Positions 36,016-44,960 of a DNA stretch of 64,000 nt are shown here, piece after piece; position 1 is the stretch's first letter, and each line of letters opens with the position of its first letter. The DNA comes from Alligator mississippiensis (taxonomy: Eukaryota > Chordata > Crocodylia > Alligatoridae), in contig NC_081824.1 in the NCBI RefSeq assembly GCF_030867095.1, positions 349,344,203-349,408,202 of the forward strand, in the 5' to 3' direction. The notes beneath the pieces were generated by a model that searched no databases, was not told where the DNA came from, and saw nothing but the letters and a program-made list of their open reading frames with translations. The position numbers and the translations under genes were made by a program.

Positions 36016-37759
36016 CCATATTTAGGTACCTGCTTGAATTCCAAATGTGCTGAGCAAGTAACTCATTACCAGAGGAGGATCTGGGTGGTGGGAGGGGGAA
36101 CAGACAGGACAGGCATGCCCTGATTTGTTTACATCCTGCTTTGATTCCTGCTCCACCCAAATTTTAAAATCTACTGCCTGGCAGGGGCAGTAGCATTTCT
36201 ATTCAGGCAGTGCTGAGGGAGTTAACTGACTTCATGGCTCATTATAATCTACTTGAACCCTTCTAAACTCTTCATTCCACAGGTGTTAATAACCCTCTCT
36301 TCTTTTTAATTATCTTGATGTTCCACCAAGCTATCCATTGCTCTTCAGTTCTGCTGTCTGTTAGCTGCTCCTGGTAATGAAGCTCCTATTTCACAGCCCT
36401 ACAGATTGTTTTTAATTTATTCCAATGACATTATATTTGTTTTTCTTCAGCCTTAAATGTGTGGCGCGCTCGCTGCTTTTGCCTGGCAAGCTTGGCTTGG
36501 AGAAGGACACTTTGGATTGCTGGAACATTTCCACCAATCAGGTAACAGCTGGGAGGGTCTTGCCCCGCCCCTGCTTGGAGCGGGGGGATGCGAGAAGCCT
36601 CTGGACCTGATTGAAGACTGTGGTATGCAGATCCAGCAGACTTCCGGGGCAGGGCCTCTGGTGTAAATAAAAGCCTGGTGTGCTCAGCACGCTGAGGCAA
36701 ATGCAGCGAGGGTCTCAAGAAGAGCAAAGCCAAGAAAAGCTGGGGAGCTCTCCCCCAGTAGGCAATAGGCCCAAGGCTCCTGAAGCTGCCACTGGAGGAG
36801 CAGCTTTGGGAGCGGTGCAAGACTGCTTGGGCTGTTGACGGCGCCCGGGGACGGTGTGAGGAGACCTGGCCCTGGGAGTGGTGTGAGACTGCTCAGGCCC
36901 ATGATGGTCCGTGGTTTGGTGCACAGAGCCCAGGCTTTGGGAGCCACAAGTGGCGGCTCAAGCCTGCAACCCTGGCAGGGGCCAGAGGGCCACACGGTGC
37001 GTGTGGAGCAAGGGCCTTGGGGGCCACAGTGAGGCGGCTCAGGCCCCATCTCCCGGCAAGTGGCCAGGTCCCACAATGCGCAGGGTGGTGCACGGGCTCA
37101 AGCCTTGGGAGCCAGGGAGCAGCAGAGGCTGCTTGGGTTAGCCACCCAGCATGAGGATGGACAGATGGAGTCTGAAGGGCCTGGCCTTTGCTAAAAGAGC
37201 CCTCAGTGCTGAAGCCAGGACACAGGGAAATAGTAGCACTGCAGCATGAGGCCCAGCACCCAGAAGCTAGCAGTGGTGGTGCAGCAGCTGAGAGGAGCTG
37301 AGCCCTCAGTGCCCAGAGCGGCACAGGGTGGGGAGGAGCCCAGCAGTGCAGGAGAGGCCTGGAGAAGCACTCCAGCAGAGAAGAACCCATCAAGCTGCGC
37401 CCTGACCACCACCACCTGAGGGAGTGTGAGTATTTGGGCGCCTGGGTCCCGCAGGGGAAAAACGTTTGGGGCGGGCAAACCCAGAGAAGGGGCTGGGTGA
37501 GCAGCCCTCCAGCCTAGTCAAGGCCCTAAGGGGAGGGGCCCCTGGTGCTTCCTGGATACCCCCTGCAAGGGACCCCATTGGAAGGTGGACTATATCTTGC
37601 CATGGGTCAGGGACTATATTAAGGAATAGATATTATTAAGATTGTTCATGTTTGCACCTTATATTTTGTAATTAAAATGTTGTATTATGATGTTGTATTG
37701 TGTTGATGCTGCTGAAATTGTTTTACTGTGATGGGTAAATAGTGTTATCATAGGACAAA

Positions 37760-38319
37760 AATGTCCTCCAGAAATGTAATATGTCTTATCCAATGCACCA
37801 AATGCCCTGATGGAAAATATGTAGGAGAGACCAAACAACAACTGCGCACCAGAATGAACACACACCAGAAATCTATCAAAGACAGAAATACCCAGTTACC
37901 TGTGGGGGCACATTTCTCACAGAAGGGCCACTCTCTCTCCAATCTCTCAGTCCTGATCCTCAAGGGAAACTTACACAACACTTCCCAGAGACAAGCCTAT
38001 GAACTCCATTTCATCAACCTGCTGGATACGAGAGATCATGGACTAAACACAGACATTGGATTTTTGACACATTATAATCTGCCTGGCAACTGACTCCCCA
38101 GCCCAGGCCCTGGCTTCTTTACTTTTCATTCCATCCAGGAAGAGCACACACCAACTGCTGAAACTTCCTTAGCCTGATGAAGGGTTTTTGAACTCGAAAG
38201 CTTGCTTAATAACTATTCTCCAACTATTTGGGTTGGTCTAATAAAAGATATCAAATTCACCCAAGGAACCTTGTCTGCCTATGTCCTTAGACCAACACGG
38301 CTACAATCTACACCCCTGC
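37760..38319 (+). mobile_element. 5'-truncated Penelope-like element
   Basis: A retroelement with a GIY-YIG endonuclease in place of the usual LINE nuclease. The frame 37761-38093 encodes the C-terminal endonuclease: CLIQCTKCPDGKYVGE, then TKQQLRTRMNTHQKSI, the Y-V-G-E-T...R...H arrangement of PLE GIY-YIG domains, ending NLPGN. A non-coding tail follows with CTGATGA...GAAA and TTGGTCTAATAAAAGATATC. A perfect 13-bp duplication, ATCATAGGACAAA, bounds it (37747-37759, 38320-38332). The reverse transcriptase is absent through 5' truncation. The open frame and intact duplication point to a fairly recent insertion. Confidence 0.88.
38168..38212 (+). ncRNA. Hammerhead-ribozyme-like motif in Penelope tail
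   Basis: The core CTGATGA (38174-38180) and GAAA (38196-38199) are separated by a stem of GGGT/ACTC (38182-38185 with 38192-38195, one G-U pair). A very short stem III, GC-TT-GC (38200-38205), follows. Short stem III is typical of the hammerhead motifs known from Penelope-like elements. Stem I pairs poorly here, so activity is doubtful. Confidence 0.45.
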
Positions 38320-38853
38320 ATCATAGGACAAAGTAATTTTTGAAAAGCATCCTGTTGGTTTCTTGGAATGCTAGGTCCCCTAACTGGGTAGGGGTCCATT
38401 TGATGCCTATCTTTCTGCATTAAAGAAAGAGGAAACTGTTCCTCTGTGGGGGTAAAATCACATTTCCACTTTTATACTTTGCATGACCCTTTAATTGAGT
38501 ACAGGTTCCCCACTATGGGGTGGGGAAGCTGTGGGGTTTTTTGTGGATATATTGTTTTCTCTGGGGGTTGTGGTTGGGAGTGATTTTTCCGCTGTGTTAT
38601 TTAGGGTCTGACCTTGGTTTTTGGTTAATGTTCACTGTATAAATATATGCATATGACATTTAGTTTTATGTTTATGTATATTATAACTCAATAAATTGTA
38701 TATAGTTAAGAACTTTGGGCTTGGGCTAACTCTATAAAGGAAAGAGGGATCCATTCGAAATTCTGGCATCCCTCTCACAGCAACCCCTCCTGCCTACCCA
38801 TCCCATCTGACTGAGAATAGGTCACACCCTTGGGTGTACCCGGGTTACAAATG

Positions 38854-39299
38854 GAATAATGCAGCCCTACCCCCCTGTCATATTAGTAAAGCTTCTAGTT
38901 CATTTTTACCTGGAGAAAAATATATGTTGTTTAATATGTAATGATGCATTATACCATCTGTACCCCACTGTTCAGAATTCTAGATTTGTCCATGCTTGTT
39001 ACCTTAATTCTCTCCTTAAGGGGAAATTAGGACTGCTTTAGATCTGATGCTTGGCAATAGAGCTCCATGCACCTTAAAGTCATGTGTCTGTTGCCTCATA
39101 CTTCATACTGCCATGTTTTACTTTAGCTAAATTGCCAAAATTGTTTGACCAAGAGGAGACTCATTAGCACTATGCTACCCACCATACGTCAAACAGCTTG
39201 AATTTATTAGTAGATGTTTAGTATTGTGCATCCAAAAAGATGACAAAGCCAGTAGGGAAATACAAATTGCCCGAGCAAGGGACTAACATTAGAGGGATG
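38854..39299. other. No recognisable feature
   Basis: Unique-looking AT-rich DNA between the LTR element and the R2-clade LINE. Confidence 0.45.
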
Positions 39300-40342
39300 G
39301 GGGCGAGGAGGGGAACGCAACTAGGTTATAGAAAATACAATGTTAGCTAACTAAGCCCAGGGGTGGAGTAGGGGGCTGGGGGAAGGGGAGGGAGGGGGTT
39401 TGCAACACTGAGAGAGAAAGAAGGTAGATACACACAAACCCGTAGTCCGCAATGGTGGAGGAAGTAGGTTGAAGAAAGTGTCTCAGTCCATATAGAGTCT
39501 CATTGGGGGGGTCCTCTTCGGGTGGAGTGGGGTGGTCCATTGCTGAAGATTCCTCTTGAAGTGAAGTCCATCAGGTGCAAAGAAGAGTTCAGGTGGTCCT
39601 CTCTGGGTCCAGTCTGGCGGCGGTCCGTCTGGCGGGGTCAGAGTACTGGCGGTGGCCTGTGATGTGCTCCACATAGATGTCACGGGACCAGCGGATCATG
39701 TCAGACACCATGAGGCAGCACATCAGTTTGGCATAGCGGCAGGAGATGCAGCAGGCACACAGGATACTCTCATTGCTGGGGACCCAGACTTCGAAAGTTC
39801 CCATAATGAGTGCAATGACCATCATGTTGTAGCCGCGGCCCCTCAGGATGTCGGCCAGCAGGGCATACTTCTCCCGCTTGCAAGCCCGGACATCAGTGAA
39901 GGCTTGGCGCCAGTTCTTGAAGGGGATGGTCACGTCCATGATCATAACCTTCTTGGCCTCTTCATTGGTGATCACGACGTTGGGTCGCACCTGGCTCTCG
40001 CAGCTTGGGACGGTGCGGTTCATGGGGATCTCCCCCACTGCGGCCGGGATGGCCCTCACCAGGCGGTCCTGGACAGTGTTGTGGCAGAGCTGCCAGGCTC
40101 TGGCATGCGGCCTGCAGCTGCACAGCACATGGGGGAGGGTCTCTGCCACGTAGCCGCACCATTGGCACCTCTTGTCCCACACCGTGGCTGAAGCGGACAG
40201 CCCTGTTCAGAGGCAGGCAGTTGAGGCAGGCGCGGTGGAGGAAGCGCCAGTCTGCGAAGTGCGTGAAGCTCCCACCGGGCATGAAGCGGTTGCTGGAGTC
40301 CCACTTTGAGGTGATGTCGAAGACCTTGCCCTGGTTGGGTTT
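39300..40342 (-). mobile_element. 5'-truncated R2-clade LINE (zinc knuckle and endonuclease)
   Basis: Site-specific LINEs of this clade normally insert in 28S rDNA, using a C-terminal restriction-like endonuclease. On the minus strand, upstream of about 40190, are GKVFDITSKWD and FADWRFLHRACLNCLPLN. A long frame (40182-39589) follows with the knuckle CQWCGYVAETLPHVLCSC (CX2CX8HX4C), RPNVVIT...VMIMDVTIPF and SDMIRWSRDIYVEHITGHRQ. The catalytic PD is PN here, and a frame change separates the two parts, so the copy is dead. The lower boundary (3'UTR) is approximate. No 28S sequence is adjacent. Another R2-like clade such as Hero or NeSL is possible. Confidence 0.75.
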
Positions 40343-40400
40343 GCCCTCAGGTCACCAAACCCGACCAGGGCAAGGTTTTCGATGTCACCTCAAAGTGGGA
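40299..40400. repeat. 44-bp inverted repeat with 14-bp spacer at the R2 truncation point
   Basis: Arms 40299-40342 and 40357-40400 are reverse complements with four mismatches. Both encode the same R2 peptide, GKVFD[IV]TSKWD, in opposite orientations. The spacer is GCCCTCAGGTCACC. Beyond 40400 the sequence is unrelated to R2 as far as I can tell. Confidence 0.85.
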
Positions 40401-40643
40401 TACTATAACACTATGGAGGCCAGAATGGTGAACATGTGTCTCCAGAAAGACCTCATTCTTCAGTTCAACTCCATATGAGAGGCTCCCTGTTTTCCAGCTT
40501 CTGCACATGCTGTGGAGCAAGCTATGTGTTGTAGTGGAAAAATGTTCACTCCCTGGCAGATAGATTATGTTTATAGATAGCAGCTGGAGACAAATACAAC
40601 ATGGAGTAGCCCCATCTACCTGTGGGATGCTGCATGCATGAGT

Positions 40644-40662
40644 GAACACACACACACACACA
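40644..40662. repeat. (CA)n microsatellite
   Basis: A short run of ACACAC dinucleotides. A (TC)n run follows at 40741-40756. Confidence 0.9.
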
Positions 40663-40784
40663 AGAATGTACATAATACTTTTGTTTTCTAGTTGATTATG
40701 GAAAAAAAAGCCTCCAAAAAGCCATTATGGAATCTGGGGATCTCTCTCTCTCTCTTCATAGCATATCCAAATAGGACGCTAGTG

Positions 40785-41168
40785 ACCACGGTCTTCCAGA
40801 GATCTCTTCTCTTTGAGGCATACAAAATTTCCAGCGTTGATACATTTAGATAGACTCTTGACATAAGTCAACCTCTGTCTTCCATGATCTCTCCTTTCTT
40901 CTGTCTCTCCAGTTACAACCAGACTTTCAATTTCGTCTTTCCTCATAACATGTCCAAGAAATTCCAACTGTCTCTTTCTGATGTTAATCAGCAGCTTCCT
41001 CTTGAAGCTTGCTCTTGACAAAATATCTTCCTTCGAGGTATGACTTGTCCAACACACCTTCAAGATGTGCCTTAAGAACCACATCCCAGTTGACTTCAAT
41101 TCTCTTTTCCACACTTGGCAATATTGTCCAGCATTCTGATGTATACATGAGGACTGGTATAACCAGTG
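40785..41168 (-). mobile_element. RTE-type LINE fragment, C-terminus of ORF2
   Basis: On the minus strand: PVLMYTSECWTILPSVEKRI, then NIRKRQLEFLGHVMRKDEIE, SLVVTGE and GRQRLTYVKSLSKC. This is the closing part of RTE-family ORF2 downstream of the reverse transcriptase. Frame changes are present. It abuts a CR1 3' end on the other strand at about 41165. Confidence 0.75.
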
Positions 41169-41630
41169 AGTCCAGAGGAGAGCCACATGCATGATCAGAA
41201 GTCAGGAAAACAGACCTTATGATGAGAGGCTGAGAGCTATGGGATTGTTCAGCCTGGAAAGGCGCAGGCTCAGGGGTGATCTGGTGGATGCCTATAAGTT
41301 TATCAAGGGTGCTCACCAGGATCTGGGGGAACGTTTGTTCATCAGAGCACCCCAAGGGATGACAAGGTTGAATGGTCATAAACTCCTCCATGACCATTTC
41401 AGGCTGGACATAAGGAAGAACTTCTTTACTGTCCGAGCCCCGAAGGTCTGGAATAGACTGCCGCTGGAGGTGGTTCAAGCACCTACTTTGAATGCCTTCA
41501 AGAGACATTTGGATGTTTATCTTGTGGGGATCCTATGACCCTTGCTGATTTCCTGCCCCTGGGGCAGGAGCCTGGACTTGAAGATCTTCCAAGGTCCCTT
41601 CCAGCCTAATGTCTATGAAACCTATGAAAC
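41165..41630 (+). mobile_element. CR1 LINE 3' end with open ORF2 tail
   Basis: CCAGAGGAGAGCCACATGC, TATGATGAGAGGCTGAGAGC and ATCTGGTGGATGCCTATAAG typify the CR1 3' end. The frame 41191-41538 is open: LFSLERRRLRGDLVDAYKFI, FRLDIRKNFFTVRAPKVWNR and TLNAFKRHLD. It ends with the CR1 closing phrase GATCTTCCAAGGTCCCTTCC and a short TCTATGAAACCTATGAAAC tail, the CR1-type microsatellite. It is a 5'-truncated copy, which is usual for CR1. Confidence 0.9.
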
Positions 41631-42510
41631 TTAGCAATCCAAAATGCTTAGCTTCGTCCCTATAGAAATTTTACTATTTGCCAATATCTTTTTCATTTTC
41701 AGAAATGCATCTTTTGCCATCCCTATTCTGTTTTATTTCATGATTTACCAGTTACCGTATCAGTTATATCATTCACCTATAAAGCACTTTAGAATGTTTT
41801 AGCCACAATGGAAGACATAGTAAATTGACCAAATTTTAATTTGACAATAATTCTGCATGAATAATTCTCTGAGCTGGGACAGAGGAAACCAAGAGTTCAG
41901 ACCTCATTTAAGTGGTTAAATCCCCCTGCAATTCACTCCCTATGTAATGGCCACCTTCTGAAAACTAACCTATAAGACAAACTGCAAAAAAATGCTAAAT
42001 GTTTTATTCTTCCTACCCCTATTTCTCAGATAAGTTGGGAGACAGGTTGCAAAAAGATCACTGCAGATCTAAAACCAGGCTTTTACATAAAATTCACGAT
42101 TTTGTTTCCAATGTTCCACATTGTCTTAAAGTAACTGAGTTTGGGTTATCATCTAACCACTATTCATGCATCCATGAGCCAAAGCTTCAGAGAGACTTTA
42201 TAAGTCCTGTTCACAGATATTCTATTGCTGACTAGAAAAAAATTGGGTAAGCCACTAGAAAAGTGTGTGTCCAATTCATCTTCATATAGATGAACTTGAA
42301 ATACACTATTTTTGTAGTTCGAGCAGTAATATTATTGTAAAATAGAAATCCAAAGGTTCAAACTCAGATACTAGTCTTTGTAGGACCATAGTATGTTTTT
42401 GCCTGATTCACAACAAAAGAATGCCTCTTGAAAGCAGACTTTCTTATTTTAAAAGACTATATTTTGTAAGTTATGGTTTAACATCAGCATAAGTTAGTGA
42501 GCAATTATTA
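41631..42510. other. No recognisable feature
   Basis: AT-rich DNA. Nothing gene-like. Confidence 0.5.
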
Positions 42511-43206
42511 CTGTATTTACTCAAATCCCAATGAGGTTTATTCCCCATTCAACATGGGATAAAAAAAACCCCATCATCTTAAATTGGAGCATGGTCCAAA
42601 AACAGGCAGCTACTACATCTCTGACTCTGGCCCCGACTTGCAGGACAACACATGGTGCAGGGGAGGGTGCAAGGAGACTGTGGGGGAGGGCAACACAGAG
42701 AGACTGTACAAATGGGGTGGAGCATGGTGCAGTGGATAGGGGAGCATGGCAGAGAGATTGCATGCTGCAGCCCAGGGCAGTGCAGGGGAGACTTCAAAGG
42801 AGCAGGGGAGCTGCCGCAGCTCCAACTCTGGCTCAGACCCCAACCTAGGGCTTAAGCTGCTGCTGGTGTTGCTGCTGCTGCCACTGCTGCCTAGATGGGG
42901 CTGGAGTCACCCTGGGCCAAAGCTATAGCTGCCACATAGGGAAAGCAACAATGGGAGGGACAAGTGCCCAGGGGCAGGCACTTATATTCAATATTGGGGC
43001 AAGGGGGCAGGGGAGGCAGGACAGGCAGGGAAACTTCCCTGCCTCTGCTTTTCCCATTGCAGTAGTGTGAGTGACAAATTTAAGATGACGAGAACTAGAT
43101 TCTATATGTGGAATAATTTAATACATTTATATTTTTTCATGTATATACAGTAATTAATTATTGGGGGGTCATCTTAAATTCAAAGTCATTTTGGATTTGG
43201 TCAAGT
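42511..43206. mobile_element. MITE-like element with TATTTACTCAAAT end
   Basis: The left end CTGTATTTACTCAAATCCC resembles the complement of the right end (ACTTGACCAAATCC). Both ends also have a CATCTTAAATT block, direct at the left and as GGGGGGTCATCTTAAATT near the right. A relative is at 53617-54313. The GC-rich centre has no coding. Superfamily not assigned. Confidence 0.5.
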
Positions 43207-43336
43207 ATGGTGTTTAATTTTTTGCTTGGGGAACCTTCTAGCATTCTCAAATGAAACCTTAGCAATGACCTCAGAAGTGTTCAAATGTACTGGAGCTGTG
43301 ACTTGTGGGTGCCTATCTATTGCTATAGTTGATATA

Positions 43337-43887
43337 CAGGCAGTCCTCGACTTACGTTGCGAGTTACAACATTTCACACTTACAACATTTATAAATTGAC
43401 ACCCTGTTTCAACTTTACGCCAGTTTTGACTTACAACGCTTGGTCCGATGCAATGCCACGCCAACGAACAAGTTCACTGCATTGCTCATCTCCCTGGAGA
43501 ACATCTGTCCAAACTTCCTTGGACACTTTCTTTAAGAAAGCAGACAAGACTCCAGAAAAACCTGCAGCCAAGACTCCTGAGAAGACTCCAGCCAAGAGCC
43601 CTTCAAAAAGTCAAACCAAGAGTCCTTCAAAACGTCCAGCAAAGTCACCTCAAATAAGTCCTTCTAAATCAATATGATTGCTATTTACAATATAAACATA
43701 TTAACGTAGCTATATTACTCATCTGTAATTGATTTGAGTACAAAATTCTGGGGTATTTTTGGTGAAAATAGGGTATCGGGCCTTGGTTCTGGAACCAATC
43801 CCCCATTTATAAAATTATTTCTTATGAGCAAATCAGTTCCAAATTACGTTTTGACTTAAGATGAGGTTTTCAGGAACCAATTGCCTG
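43337..43887 (+). mobile_element. Pogo/Tigger-type element with transposase C-terminal tail
   Basis: The ends CAGGCAGTCCTCG and CAATTGCCTG lie beside TA (43335-43336 and 43888-43889), as in Tc1/mariner-pogo elements. The frame ending at 43677 reads WRTSVQTSLDTFFKKADKTP, then KTPEKTPAKSPSKSQTKSPS. QTSLDTFF is a canonical PCNA-interacting (PIP) box, known at the C-terminus of pogo-family transposases. The catalytic domain is missing, so this is an internal deletion derivative. Confidence 0.65.
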
Positions 43888-44569
43888 TATAACTTACTGT
43901 TAAGGTTTTTGAGGGAGGCTGCATGTTAAATGAAGCTAAACTATATGTTGCTTGCAGGCAGAGCCACAGGCATGGGCTAACTGGGTGGTTACCCGGGGCC
44001 CAGACAGAAAGGGAGTGAAAATAATAATTATTATCATTATCTCCAGCAAGGGGGGGGGGGGGAGGTTCAATACTAAAAGTCTGCCCGGGGTCGCCAGAAG
44101 TCTAAGTATGATGCTGCTTGCAGGGATCAGTTGGCATCAGAAAAGAAAACTTTGTTGAGTGCTGGAGTACATTAATGGTGGTTTTTGCAGCATGGAAGGG
44201 GCAAGAAACACAGGTTTCCTTTTAACTTATTTCCCGGTTTTTGTGCTTCTCTTCCAGGAAGCATGTCCTACTGCCACCTTAACTGTTCCCAAAGGCAGTT
44301 CATGTTTGACAACAGCTATACATTTACTCCTGGTTCCTAATTACAAATGGAATTCAGCCCTTTTCACAGAACTTGTTTGGAAAAGTCCGCCTCGTCCCCT
44401 TTTTCCTTCTGGCCTCCTAAAGCCTGAGATGACTGATTGACTCAGACCCTCCCTGGACCCTTTTCACTAGTCCAAGGCAGGTAGGGAGCTGGCATTCGTT
44501 GGTGGGGGGTGGTGGTCTTGAACGGACATTGGCAAACGCTGGCGGGCGCCACACCTGGGGGGGCGCACA
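43888..44569. other. Flank upstream of the GCC2 promoter
   Basis: Contains an ATT-rich stretch followed by a poly-G run at 44049-44062. No gene recognised. Confidence 0.45.
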
Positions 44570-44960
44570 CAGCCCGGGACTCGCCCCGCCCCTAGCTCTA
44601 ACGTATGCAACGGCTTCCGGGCGGTGCTGGTTCGGCTTCGCGCGTGCGCAGAGCGGACGGGCCGAGTGGCATCTCACCCCCGGCCCGGCCTGACAACGTA
44701 AGGGAACGGTTGCTGCGACCTTGGGTGTAGCGCAGAATGTGACGCCAGAGGCGCGGGACGATGACGAAGGCGGAAGTAGGGCAAGGAATGCAGAGGGGTG
44801 CGGAGGAGCCGTTAGGCTGAGTTTTTTTCCCCCTTTCCCTTCCGCCACCGGCTGCGGCTCCGACATGGAGGTAAAGGGAGGCTGGGTCGCGGTGGCAACA
44901 GCAGCAAGTGAGCCCCTCTGTCGGGGGCCCTGGGGTGGGGGTCGGCGCTTGACGTGGGGT
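44570..44960 (+). promoter_or_regulatory. GCC2: CpG-rich GCC2 promoter
   Basis: A dense CpG segment around the first coding exon with no TATA box. It has an exact NRF1-type palindrome GCGCGTGCGC (44640-44649). ETS-type sites are CTTCCGG (44614-44620, minus sense) and CGGAAGT (44771-44777). This is the usual composition of a housekeeping promoter. The transcription start is not determined but should lie between about 44650 and 44860. Confidence 0.75.
44865..44870 (+). CDS. GCC2: GCC2 coding exon 1 (Met-Glu only)
   Basis: ATGGAG is followed by the donor GTAAAG. The context CGACATGG is a fair initiation context. The remaining N-terminus continues in frame at 50166, which supports this two-codon start. 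Confidence 0.85.

Larger units (their letters stand above)
36460..38849 (+). mobile_element. Long LTR-type fossil element carrying a Penelope insertion
   Basis: It starts TGTGGCGCGC and ends CCGGGTTACA, flanked by AATG (36456-36459 and 38850-38853), which fits an LTR with a 4-bp duplication. Near the end, in order, are CTGTATAAATATATG and CTCAATAAATTG, a TATA box and a polyadenylation signal. The 5' third has loosely repeated GGGAGCCACA/GGCGGCTCA units. Without the Penelope copy it is about 1.8 kb, long for a solo LTR, and I see no viral proteins. Confidence 0.5.

Noticed and set aside
39652-40191. 179-codon plus-strand frame
   Set aside because: Antisense shadow of the R2-clade reading frame.
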